From the NCBI GenBank assembly GCA_965219015.1, contig CBDCNH010000013.1, positions 744,001-808,000 on the forward strand: a DNA stretch of 64,000 nucleotides, in the 5' to 3' direction. The position numbers were made by a program, and so were the translations under genes. This DNA is from CBDCNH01 sp965219015. Its GTDB lineage: Bacteria > Pseudomonadota > Alphaproteobacteria > Rhodobacterales > Rhodobacteraceae. The notes beneath the pieces were generated by a model. The model did no database searches. It saw only the letters and a program-made list of their open reading frames with translations, and was not told the origin of the DNA. Below are positions 35,918 through 43,866 of the stretch, piece after piece. Position 1 is the first letter of the stretch; each line of letters begins with the position of its first letter.

Positions 35918-36849
35918 TGGACCTCGCGTTCGTAGCCCTCGGTCTCGCGCTCCTCGTCGGGGGCGGCGACCAGCTGGTGCGCGGCGCTGTCAACCTCAGC
36001 CTGCGGCTCGGGCTCTCGCCGCTCGTCGTCGGCCTCACCGTCGTGGCCTTCGGCACCTCGGCGCCGGAGCTTCTCGTCTCGGTCAACGCGGTCGTCGACC
36101 ACGCGCCGGGGATCGCGCTCGGCAACGTCATCGGCTCCAACATCGCCAACGTGCTCCTCGTGCTCGGCATCCCCGCCATCGTCTCGACGGTGCCCTGCCG
36201 CGAGACCGACACGCGGCGGAGCTACACGATGATGCTGGCCGCGACGGCGATCTTCATCGCTGTCGCGTTCCTCGGGCCGATTCGCTGGCCACATGCGCTC
36301 GTGCTCCTTGCGGGTCTCGCGGTGATGCTCGTCGACAGCTTCCGCAGCTCGGCGGCGGAGCCCGAACTCGAGGGCGCCGACCCGTCGATGGCCTGGGGGC
36401 GGATCCTCCTCGCGCTCGCCATCGGCCTCGTCGCCCTGCCGCTCGGCGCGCAGCTCCTCGTCAGCGGCGCCACGGAGATCGCGCGCGCCTTCGGCGTCAG
36501 CGAGGCGGTGATCGGGCTCACGCTCGTCGCCGTCGGCACCTCGCTCCCCGAGCTGGCCGCGAGCGTCGCCGCCGCGCTCCGGCGCGAGGCGGGGATGGCG
36601 CTCGGCAACGTCATCGGCTCGAACATGTTCAACCTTCTCGGGATCATCGGCATCGCAGGTCTCGTCGGCCCGCTGCCGGTGCCGCCGGGGATGCTCGCCT
36701 TCGATCTTTGGGTGATGCTCGGGACGTCGCTGCTGATCGCGCCGTTCATCCTGCGCGGCCTCTGCATCACGCGCGTCTGGGGCGTCGCGCTCGTCGCCCT
36801 CTACGGCGCCTACGTCGCGATCCTGCTGCTCGCGAGCGCGCCGGGATGA
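35914..36849 (+). CDS. Calcium/sodium antiporter, CaCA family (YrbG-like)
   Basis: A 311-residue membrane protein with two inverted five-helix halves. The alpha repeats are FGTSAPELLVS with GNVIGSNIANVLLVLG, and VGTSLPELAASV with GNVIGSNMFNLLGIIG. These carry the acidic and asparagine residues that bind the cation. ATG 35914 overlaps the zinc-ribbon stop. A GTG at 35899 is possible but would add only a short basic tail. It probably exchanges Ca2+ against Na+ or H+. Confidence 0.92.
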   Translation: MMDLAFVALGLALLVGGGDQLVRGAVNLSLRLGLSPLVVGLTVVAFGTSAPELLVSVNAVVDHAPGIALGNVIGSNIANVLLVLGIPAIVSTVPCRETDTRRSYTMMLAATAIFIAVAFLGPIRWPHALVLLAGLAVMLVDSFRSSAAEPELEGADPSMAWGRILLALAIGLVALPLGAQLLVSGATEIARAFGVSEAVIGLTLVAVGTSLPELAASVAAALRREAGMALGNVIGSNMFNLLGIIGIAGLVGPLPVPPGMLAFDLWVMLGTSLLIAPFILRGLCITRVWGVALVALYGAYVAILLLASAPG

Positions 36850-37622
36850 GGGCGCTCGTCACCGGCGGCGCCAAGCGGCTCGGCCGGGCGATGGCGCTCG
36901 AGCTCGCGCGGCGAGGGCATGACGTGGCGGTGCATTTCGCGACCTCGGCCGACGCGGCGGAGGCGACGGCGGCGGAGATCCGCGCGCTCGGTCGCCATGC
37001 GGCCTGCCTGCGCGCCGACCTTCTCGATCCTCGCGCGACTGACGCTCTCGTCCCCGCCGCCGCCGCGGCGCTCGGCGGGCCCCTGACCGTGCTCGTCAAC
37101 AACGCCTCCGTGTTCGAGCACGACCGGCTCGGCACGATGACGGCGGCGAGCTGGGATCGCCACATCGGCTCGAACCTGCGCGCGCCGGTGTTTCTCACGC
37201 AGGCCTTTGCCGCCGCGGTGCCGCCCGCCGAGCCGGATGCGGGTGGCGAGCCGGTGGCGGCGGGGCTCGTCGTCAACATGCTCGACCAGCGCGTGCTCAA
37301 GCTCACGCCCGAGTTCGCGTCCTATACGCTCGCCAAGATGGGGCTCTGGGCGTTCACCCGGACGGCCGCGCAGGCACTCGCCCCTGACGTGCGCGTGAAC
37401 GCGATCGGCCCCGGCCCGACGCTGCGCGGCGAACGGCAAAGCGAGGCGCATTTCGCCGCCCAGCGCGCCGCCACGGTGCTCCGGCGCGGCGTTTCGCCGG
37501 CTGACATCGTGGCGACGCTCGGCTACTTTCTCGACGCCCGGACGGTGACGGGCCAGCTCGTCTGCCCGGACGGCGGGCAGCACCTCGGCTGGCGCACGCC
37601 GGACGTCTACGGGCTCGAGTGA
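36846..37622 (+). CDS. Short-chain dehydrogenase, pteridine-reductase/FolM-like
   Basis: A 258-residue SDR. The NADP-binding motif is VTGGAKRLGRAMALELARRG at the N-terminus. The structural NNASVFEHD and an active-site YTLAK are present, with LDQRVLKLTPEFASYTLAKM resembling FolM and pteridine reductases. The product end, GPTLRGERQSEAHFAAQ, has no C-terminal membrane part. It overlaps the antiporter gene as ATGA and precedes uvrC. The likely role is reduction of dihydropterins, but the substrate is not proven. Confidence 0.85.
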   Translation: MRALVTGGAKRLGRAMALELARRGHDVAVHFATSADAAEATAAEIRALGRHAACLRADLLDPRATDALVPAAAAALGGPLTVLVNNASVFEHDRLGTMTAASWDRHIGSNLRAPVFLTQAFAAAVPPAEPDAGGEPVAAGLVVNMLDQRVLKLTPEFASYTLAKMGLWAFTRTAAQALAPDVRVNAIGPGPTLRGERQSEAHFAAQRAATVLRRGVSPADIVATLGYFLDARTVTGQLVCPDGGQHLGWRTPDVYGLE

Positions 37623-37936
37623 ACCCGCCAGAGGCGAAAGGTTAACGCGATCCGAGAGTTGTCCACCTTGCGCCTGGAGGTGACATTTTCGTTATGGATT
37701 TGTAAATGATTTCAGTAATTTGCGACCGAGGATATAAAGAATCTCGTCATTACAATGCCTTGCAGATTAGCATAAAAATGAGGCAGACCAATGAACGCTT
37801 CTGAATCCGAACGACAATTCGTCTCGCTGCCAGCGTTGCTCCCAGACTTGTCCACAGATTCCGTGGACCGTTTCCCTCTTGCCGCGCGACCTCGGACCGT
37901 GCAGGCGGCCCGCTCCTGATCCCGGAATCAATCCCG
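37623..37936. other. AT-rich intergenic island upstream of uvrC with DnaA-box-like motifs
   Basis: In contrast to its surroundings, 37681-37800 is AT-rich. It is flanked by TTGTCCACC (about 37660) and TTGTCCACA (about 37851), each one or two changes from the DnaA box TTATCCACA. A hairpin TCCAC-N7-GTGGA overlaps the second one. A 42-codon frame (37791-37919) starts with ATG but shows no family motif, and I do not call it a gene. The region may simply hold the uvrC promoter. Confidence 0.5.
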
Positions 37937-39820
37937 ATGAGCGATCTCGAACCCATCTCCGACGCCGGGCCCGAGCCGATCACCGGCCACGCGCTGATCC
38001 AGTCCTGCCTCCGGACGCTCGACGGCTCACCCGGCGTCTACAGGATGCTCGATGCCCAGCAGCGGGTGCTCTACGTCGGCAAGGCGCGCAACCTCAAGGC
38101 GAGGGTGTCGAACTATGCACGGCCCGCCGGACACTCGGCGCGGATCGCGCGGATGATCCGCGAGACCGCGTCGATGATGTTCCTGACGACGCGGACCGAG
38201 ACCGAGGCCCTGCTCCTCGAGCAGAACCTCATCAAGCAGCTGAAACCGCGCTACAACGTGCTCCTGCGCGACGACAAGTCGTTCCCCAACATCCTGATCG
38301 CCGAGGACCACCGCTTCCCGCAGATCAAGAAGCACCGCGGCCGCAAGACCGAGAAGGGTCAGTATTTCGGCCCCTTCGCCTCGGCGGGCGCGGTGAACCG
38401 GACGCTGACGCAGCTGCAGCGCGTGTTCCTGCTCCGCAACTGCTCGGACGCGATGTTCGAGGCGCGGACGCGGCCGTGCCTCCTTTACCAGATCAAGCGC
38501 TGCTCGGGCCCCTGCGTCGGGCACATCGGCGAGATCGAGTACGGCCGGCTGATCGACGACGCGGAGCGGTTCCTCTCCGGCCGGACCACCGTGGTGCAGG
38601 AGGAGCTTGCGCGCGAGATGGACGCGGCGGCGGCGGCGATGGAGTTCGAGCGCGCGGCGGCGCTGCGCGACCGCATCCGCGCGCTGACGCAGGTGCAGTC
38701 CACCCAAGGCATCAACCCCAAGGGCGTCGCCGAGGCCGACGTGATCGCACTTCACGTCGAGGGCGGGCAGGCCTGCGTACAGGTGTTCTTCATCCGCGCC
38801 AACCAGTCCTGGGGCAACCACGACACGTATCCCCGCACCGGCTCCGGCGCCGGCGAGGCGGAGATCCTGGAGGCGTTCCTCGGGCAGTTCTACGCCGACA
38901 AGATCCCGCCGCGGCTGATCCTGCTGTCGCACCCGATCGAGGACGCCGACCTGATGGCCGAGCTCCTCTCGGAGCGCGCCGGGCGCCGGGTGGAGATCGC
39001 GGTGCCGCAGCGGGGCGAGAAGGCCGAGCTCGTCGAGAACGCCGCCCGCAACGCCCGCGAGAGCCTCGCGCGCCGCACCGCCGAGAGCGCCAGCCAGACG
39101 CGGCTCCTCGCCGGGCTCGCCGAGGCGTTCGGGCTCGAGGCGCCGCCGAAGCGCATCGAGGTCTACGACAACAGCCACATCATGGGCACCAACGCCGTGG
39201 GCGGCATGATCGTCGCGGGGCCGGACGGGTTCGCGAAGTCGCAGTACCGCAAGTTCAACATCAAGGGCCCCGACCTCGTGCCCGGCGACGACTTCGGGAT
39301 GATGCGCGAGGTGCTGACGCGGCGCTTCGAGCGGCTCCTGAAGGAAGACCCCGACCGCAAGGGCGAGACCTGGCCGGACCTGCTGCTGATCGACGGCGGC
39401 GCGGGGCAGGTCTCGGCGGTTCACGGCATCCTCGAGGATCTCGGCGTCGAGGACATCGCGATGGTGGGGGTGGCGAAGGGCGTGGACCGCGACGCCGGCA
39501 AGGAGGAGTTCCACCGCGCGGGATCGCGGCCCTTCGCGCTCCGGCACAACGACCCGGTGCTCTACTTCGTGCAGCGCCTGCGCGACGAGGCGCACCGCTT
39601 CGCCATCGGCGCGCACCGCGCCAAGCGCGCCAAGGCCGTGGGCGCCACGCCGCTCGACGACATCCCGGGCGTGGGTGCTGCGCGCAAGCGCGCGCTCCTC
39701 GCGCATTTCGGCTCCGCGAAGGCGGTCGCGCGGGCGGGCCTGCCGGACCTCAAGGCAGCACCCGGCATCTCTGCCGCGATGGCGCAGGCGGTCCATGACT
39801 ACTTCCATCCGCAGGGGTGA
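37937..39820 (+). CDS. uvrC: Excinuclease ABC subunit C
   Basis: A 627-residue nucleotide-excision-repair nuclease. The N-terminal GIY-YIG domain shows SPGVYRMLDAQQRVLYVGKA and RNLKARVSNYA. The UVR domain (AMEFERAAALRDRIRALTQ) follows, then the RNase-H-like domain with VYDNSHIMGTNAVGGMIVAG and LLLIDGGAGQVSA. The C-terminus has helix-hairpin-helix motifs (DDIPGVGAARKRALLAHFG). The length and domain order are normal. ATG 37937 fits the family start. Confidence 0.97.
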   Translation: MSDLEPISDAGPEPITGHALIQSCLRTLDGSPGVYRMLDAQQRVLYVGKARNLKARVSNYARPAGHSARIARMIRETASMMFLTTRTETEALLLEQNLIKQLKPRYNVLLRDDKSFPNILIAEDHRFPQIKKHRGRKTEKGQYFGPFASAGAVNRTLTQLQRVFLLRNCSDAMFEARTRPCLLYQIKRCSGPCVGHIGEIEYGRLIDDAERFLSGRTTVVQEELAREMDAAAAAMEFERAAALRDRIRALTQVQSTQGINPKGVAEADVIALHVEGGQACVQVFFIRANQSWGNHDTYPRTGSGAGEAEILEAFLGQFYADKIPPRLILLSHPIEDADLMAELLSERAGRRVEIAVPQRGEKAELVENAARNARESLARRTAESASQTRLLAGLAEAFGLEAPPKRIEVYDNSHIMGTNAVGGMIVAGPDGFAKSQYRKFNIKGPDLVPGDDFGMMREVLTRRFERLLKEDPDRKGETWPDLLLIDGGAGQVSAVHGILEDLGVEDIAMVGVAKGVDRDAGKEEFHRAGSRPFALRHNDPVLYFVQRLRDEAHRFAIGAHRAKRAKAVGATPLDDIPGVGAARKRALLAHFGSAKAVARAGLPDLKAAPGISAAMAQAVHDYFHPQG

Positions 39821-39984
39821 TGCGCGCGCGGCCGGAATACCGGCAAATCATTTCCAAGGGGCCTGCTCGGAGCTGTGGTCCCCGGATCGCCGGCGCCCTC
39901 CCGCATCCTGCCCGGCGGGAGCCGGCGCACGGCGTCGCTCGGCCGCTGACCTTGCAGACGGCCCTCCACGCGGTGGCGGCCTCG

Positions 39985-40024
39985 ACGAACGAGCATCTCC
40001 CGGCGCCGGGAGATGCCCGTTCGT
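39985..40024. terminator. 40-bp near-perfect palindrome, possible bidirectional terminator
   Basis: Two 20-base arms, ACGAACGAGCATCTCCCGGC and GCCGGGAGATGCCCGTTCGT, match as inverted repeats at 19 of 20 positions with no spacer. It lies 165 bp after uvrC. There is no T-run, so it is not a classical intrinsic terminator. It could form a strong RNA hairpin or be a protein-binding site. Confidence 0.5.
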
Positions 40025-40059
40025 GGTAAGCCGCCGATCGTCACGCCCCGGCAAAGCGC

Positions 40060-40087
40060 TGGACACGTGCAAGGCTTCCGGTAGGCT
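40060..40087 (+). promoter_or_regulatory. Possible sigma-70-type promoter of the 40141-44922 importer operon
   Basis: TGGACA at 40060-40065 and TAGGCT at 40082-40087 are 16 bp apart, a plausible -35/-10 pair located 54 bp before the first ATG. Both hexamers deviate from consensus, so this is tentative. Confidence 0.3.
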
Positions 40088-40140
40088 CGCTGTCATGACC
40101 GGACGCTGTTGAACGAGCCGGGCGAAAGACAACGGGGGGG

Positions 40141-41616
40141 ATGACTTTGACCTTACGAAGGATGCTGACAGGTGCGGCGCTCGCCGTGCTGACCGCGGGG
40201 CCCTCGGTGGCGCAGGACAAGCCGTTCGAAGGGGTGACTGTGAACGTCATCACGCAGACCGGCGCGATCCAGGAGCCGCTCCAGCGGCGCGCGCCGGAGT
40301 TCGAAGCCAAGACAGGCGCGAAGATCAACGTGATCGCGGTGCCGTTCTCGGATCTCTACCAGAAGATCCTGACCGACTGGGCGAGCGGCACCAACTCGGT
40401 CGATGCCGCCGTCTACGCGCCGCAGTGGATGGTCGATTACATCGCCGGCGGCTACCTCGAGGATCTGACGGCGCGGGTCGCGGCGGACAAGGACATCCAG
40501 CAGGACGATGTCGGCGCCTTCTTTCGCGACTTCTCCGAGAAATACGACGACAAGATCTACATGATCACCCTCGATGGTGATTTTCACATGATGTACTATC
40601 GCAAGGACGTACTGGACGCTGCCGGCAAGACGCCTCCGACCACGTGGGACGAATACCTCGACGTGGCCAAGGCCGTGAACGGCCAGGACATGAACGGCGA
40701 TGGCACGCCCGACTTCGGCTCCTGCATCGCCAAGAAGCGCAACGCCCAAAGCTACTGGTTCGTGACCGATGTCATCGGCTCGATGGTCCAGTCGAAGGGC
40801 ACCAGCCAAGGCACGTTCTTCGACACGGCCGACATGACGCCGCTCGTCGACAACGAAGCCTTTCGCAGGGCGCTCGAGTTCCTGAAGGCATCCACGGCCT
40901 ACGGCCCGCCGGACGAGCTGAACCTCGACGTGGCCGACACCCGCCCGCTCTTCGCCTCGGGCCGTTGCGCGCTCAACCTCGACTGGGGCGACGTCGGCAC
41001 GATCTCGATCGACCCGGAGCGGTCCAAGGTCATCGGCAAATGGGGCGCGGCGATCATGCCGGGGTCCAAGGACGTGCTGAACTGGGAGACGGGCAAGCTC
41101 GAGGCCTGCACCTCCGAGATTTGCCCCCATGCGATCGACGGCGTCAATCATGCCCCCTTCGCGGCGTTCGGCGGCTGGGGCGGCGGCATCAACGTAGCGT
41201 CCGATCCGAAGGTCAAGGACGCCGCCTTCGCCTTCTTTTCCTTCATGACAGAGCCCGCGCAGTCGAACGTCGACGTCACCATCGGAGGCACCGGCTTCAA
41301 CCCGTACCGGACCTCGCAACTGTCCTACAGCGATCTCTGGAAGAAGGCCGGCATGTCCGAGGAGGAGGCGAAGGTCTATCTCGGCGCGATCCGGGACAGC
41401 TTGTCGAACCCGAACATGATCCTCGATCTTCGCATCCCGGAGAACCAGAAGTACCAGCAGATCGTGCTCGATGAAGCCCTCTCACGATTCCTGTCCAACG
41501 AGATCGACGAGGAGACGGCGGTCAAGGCCGTCGCCGACGGCTGGACCGAGCTCAACGAGGAAATCGGCGTCGACGACCAGCTCTCGGTCTACAAGGCGGC
41601 GATCGGCGCGAAGTAG
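40141..41616 (+). CDS. CUT1 sugar ABC transporter extracellular binding protein
   Basis: A 491-residue solute-binding protein (family 1) with a signal peptide ending PSVAQ at residue 25. The family region includes YMITLDGDFHMMYYRKDVLD, TTWDEYLDVAKAVNG and the aromatic-rich FAAFGGWGGGINVASDP. Six cysteines are present in the mature part, unusual for this family. It starts at ATG 40141 right after a G-run. It precedes two permeases and an ATPase and should deliver an oligosaccharide, polyol or glycoside; the ligand is not identifiable. Confidence 0.9.
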   Translation: MTLTLRRMLTGAALAVLTAGPSVAQDKPFEGVTVNVITQTGAIQEPLQRRAPEFEAKTGAKINVIAVPFSDLYQKILTDWASGTNSVDAAVYAPQWMVDYIAGGYLEDLTARVAADKDIQQDDVGAFFRDFSEKYDDKIYMITLDGDFHMMYYRKDVLDAAGKTPPTTWDEYLDVAKAVNGQDMNGDGTPDFGSCIAKKRNAQSYWFVTDVIGSMVQSKGTSQGTFFDTADMTPLVDNEAFRRALEFLKASTAYGPPDELNLDVADTRPLFASGRCALNLDWGDVGTISIDPERSKVIGKWGAAIMPGSKDVLNWETGKLEACTSEICPHAIDGVNHAPFAAFGGWGGGINVASDPKVKDAAFAFFSFMTEPAQSNVDVTIGGTGFNPYRTSQLSYSDLWKKAGMSEEEAKVYLGAIRDSLSNPNMILDLRIPENQKYQQIVLDEALSRFLSNEIDEETAVKAVADGWTELNEEIGVDDQLSVYKAAIGAK

Positions 41617-41632
41617 CCAGATGCCGCCGCTG

Positions 41633-41656
41633 TCGGCGCGGCCCCGGCCGCGCCGA
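41633..41656. promoter_or_regulatory. Intercistronic hairpin between binding protein and permease genes
   Basis: TCGGCGCGGC and GCCGCGCCGA form a perfect 10-bp stem around a four-base loop, located in the 66-bp gap after the binding-protein gene. Such structures often protect the 3' end of the binding-protein message and lower permease expression, as in malE-malF. Confidence 0.6.
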
Positions 41657-41682
41657 GACATTTCCTCCACGCCACGGGCCAG

Positions 41683-42819
41683 ATGACAGCGATCGCCACT
41701 TCACCTGTGGATGCGCCCCGCGAGACCTGGAGCGAGCGGCTTGATCGCCACTCCGGCCGGATCATGGTGCTCCCCGCCGTCATCGTGCTCCTTTGCTTCT
41801 CGATCTTCCCGCTGCTCATCTCGGCGTACCTGTCGCTCTCTCGGTTCACGCTGGCGCAGGGCGGATTCACGCTGAAGTTCGTCGGCATCCTCAACTTCAA
41901 GAAGCTCCTGACCGGGTCGCAGCAATATCATCTGCTCGGCACCTGGGGCGCGCTCGGTCTCGTGCGATGGCTCCTGCTGGCGCTCGTCGCGGCGGCGCTT
42001 CTTGCCGGCTTCGGCCGTTATCTGCGGCGCGGACGCTGGACGGTGGTGGGCGCGATCGGGCGGCTCCTCGCCGCGGCGGTCGTCCTCGCGCTGACGCTGG
42101 TCGCGGTCCTGACCTTTGCGCCGGGCGGAGTGCCGGGAACCATGTCGACGACGCTTTTCTACGTCGTGGTCGGCGTCCTCGTGCAGTTCGCGCTCGGCCT
42201 CGGACTCGCGCTTCTCTGCGGGCAGCCGATCCGTGCGCGCAACTTCTTCCGGGTTCTCTTCTTCGTGCCGCTCATGGTGACGCCGGTCGGCATCGCCTAC
42301 ACGTTCCGGATGCTGGCAGACATGCAGAAGGGCCCCTTCGCGCCGCTGCTGCGCTACTTCGGGGTCACGGAATGGTCCTGGGCGAGCGAGGCCTGGTCGG
42401 CGCGCCTGATGGTGGTCATCGGCGACACCTGGCAGTGGACGCCGTTCATCTTCATCGTCATGCTCGCCGCCGTCGAGAACCAGCCGCGCGACCAGGTCGA
42501 GGCGGCGCGGCTCGACGGGGCCAACGGCTTTCAGGTCTTCCGTGACATCACCTGGCCGGCGATCGCTCCGGTCGCGGCGACGGTCGTGCTGATCCGGCTC
42601 ATCGAATCGTTCAAGATCATCGACCTGCCGAACGTCCTGACCGGCGGCGGGCCCGGTCTTGCGACCGAGTCGATGACGCTCCACGCCTTCATCGCCTGGC
42701 GCACGCAGGATCTCGGCGCTTCGGCGGCGGTCGGCTACATGCTGCTGTTCATCGCGACCGTCGTCTGCATCGCCTTCTTCACCTTCGTGGTGCGGCCGGC
42801 GCGAAGGTTCGAGGCGTGA
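41683..42819 (+). CDS. CUT1 sugar ABC transporter permease 1 (MalF-like, enlarged)
   Basis: A 378-residue permease. The family EAA loop is EAARLDGANGFQVFRDITWP near residue 275. Helix 1 is IMVLPAVIVLLCFSIFPLLI. It is about 70-80 residues longer than usual because a segment with two extra hydrophobic stretches (LLLALVAAALLAGFGRYLRR and LLAAAVVLALTLVAVLTF) lies between helices 1 and 2. It pairs with the next permease, whose gene overlaps its stop as GTGA. Confidence 0.92.
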   Translation: MTAIATSPVDAPRETWSERLDRHSGRIMVLPAVIVLLCFSIFPLLISAYLSLSRFTLAQGGFTLKFVGILNFKKLLTGSQQYHLLGTWGALGLVRWLLLALVAAALLAGFGRYLRRGRWTVVGAIGRLLAAAVVLALTLVAVLTFAPGGVPGTMSTTLFYVVVGVLVQFALGLGLALLCGQPIRARNFFRVLFFVPLMVTPVGIAYTFRMLADMQKGPFAPLLRYFGVTEWSWASEAWSARLMVVIGDTWQWTPFIFIVMLAAVENQPRDQVEAARLDGANGFQVFRDITWPAIAPVAATVVLIRLIESFKIIDLPNVLTGGGPGLATESMTLHAFIAWRTQDLGASAAVGYMLLFIATVVCIAFFTFVVRPARRFEA

Positions 42820-43862
42820 GCCGCGAGACGCGCTCGCTGGCGCAACGCCTCTTCGAGCCGGCGTCGATCGACGAACAGGCGCCGGTGGCGAGGGTGCTGA
42901 CCTACGCGCTCCTGATCTTCTGGTCGCTCGTGGTGCTGATCCCGCTCTACTGGGTCCTGATCACCTCGCTCAAGGGACCGGGCGAGGTCGACAACGGTCC
43001 GTTCTACGTGCCCTTCGTCGACTTCACGCCGAACGTCGACGCCTGGCGGTTCATGCTCCTGGAGAACACGTTCCTCGGACCCTACGCGAACTCCGTCGTC
43101 GTCGCCCTCGTCAGCACGGTGCTTGCGGTGCTGATCGGCGCGCTCGCGGCCTACGCGCTCGTTCGCATCCGGTTCGAGGTCAAGCTCGCCGGGGTGGCGA
43201 TCTTCGTCCTGCTCCTGATCGCCGTGATCGTAGCGGTCGTGACCTTCGGCCTGCCCTGGCCGCTCGCCGTCACCGTCGCGGTGGCGTTGTTCCTTCTCGC
43301 GCTCGCCACGCTTGTCGGGCGCACGCGGCTCGCGGTCGGCAATACCGACATCGAGTTCTGGATCATTTCCAACCGCATCATGCCGCCGATCGTCGCGGTC
43401 CTGCCGATCTACGTGATGTTCCAGTCGTTGCACCTGCTCGACACCCGCACGGCCCTCATCGTCACCTACACCGCGATCAATCTGCCGATCGTGGTCTGGT
43501 TGACCCGCGACTTCTTCGCCGGCATCCCGATCGACCTCGAGGAAAGCGCCGAACTCGACGGCGCTTCGAAGTTCCGGGTCTTCTTCACCATCGCCTTGCC
43601 GCTGGTCCGTTCGGGGCTGGTGGCCACGTTCCTTCTGGTCCTGATCCTGGCCTGGAACGAGTATCTGCTCGCGCTCTTCCTCTCCAACGCCAAGGCACAG
43701 ACCATGCCGGTGCTGGTCTCCGCGCAGAACACCACGCGCGGGCCGCAGTGGTGGAACATGTCGGTGCTGATCGTCGTAATGATCGCACCCGTGGTCATCA
43801 TCGCCAGCGTGCTGCAGAAACACATTGCCCGCGGCCTGCTGGTCGGCGCGGTGAAAGGCTAG
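42816..43862 (+). CDS. CUT1 sugar ABC transporter permease 2 (MalG-like, enlarged)
   Basis: A 348-residue permease. It has the EAA-type loop EESAELDGASKFRVFFTIAL, followed by PLVRSGLVATFLLVLILAWN. Like its partner it has an additional hydrophobic pair (GVAIFVLLLIAVIVAVVTFG and AVTVAVALFLLALATLVG) after helix 2. The insert adds about 60-70 residues to the normal 280. It starts at a GTG overlapping the previous stop, and the ATPase gene begins 4 bp after it. Confidence 0.92.
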   Translation: MSRETRSLAQRLFEPASIDEQAPVARVLTYALLIFWSLVVLIPLYWVLITSLKGPGEVDNGPFYVPFVDFTPNVDAWRFMLLENTFLGPYANSVVVALVSTVLAVLIGALAAYALVRIRFEVKLAGVAIFVLLLIAVIVAVVTFGLPWPLAVTVAVALFLLALATLVGRTRLAVGNTDIEFWIISNRIMPPIVAVLPIYVMFQSLHLLDTRTALIVTYTAINLPIVVWLTRDFFAGIPIDLEESAELDGASKFRVFFTIALPLVRSGLVATFLLVLILAWNEYLLALFLSNAKAQTMPVLVSAQNTTRGPQWWNMSVLIVVMIAPVVIIASVLQKHIARGLLVGAVKG

Positions 43863-43866
43863 AACG

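Larger units (their letters stand above)
39821..40140. other. Intergenic region between uvrC and a sugar importer
   Basis: No gene is recognised in these 320 bp. The region contains a 40-bp near-perfect palindrome (39985-40024) and a possible promoter for the downstream importer (40060-40087). A run of seven G residues just before 40141 forms the ribosome-binding stretch of the binding-protein gene. Confidence 0.6.

Noticed and set aside
37791..37919. A plus-strand frame of 42 codons just before uvrC
   Set aside because: It has an ATG but no recognisable motif or good ribosome binding site; kept only as a remark in the intergenic entry.
37623..37936. Possible replication origin
   Set aside because: Only two imperfect DnaA-like boxes are seen and none of the usual origin-linked genes (dnaA, hemE, parAB, repABC) are nearby.
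37750..37983. A minus-strand frame of 77 codons in the AT-rich island upstream of uvrC
   Set aside because: No family motif, no ribosome binding site, and it overlaps the uvrC start.
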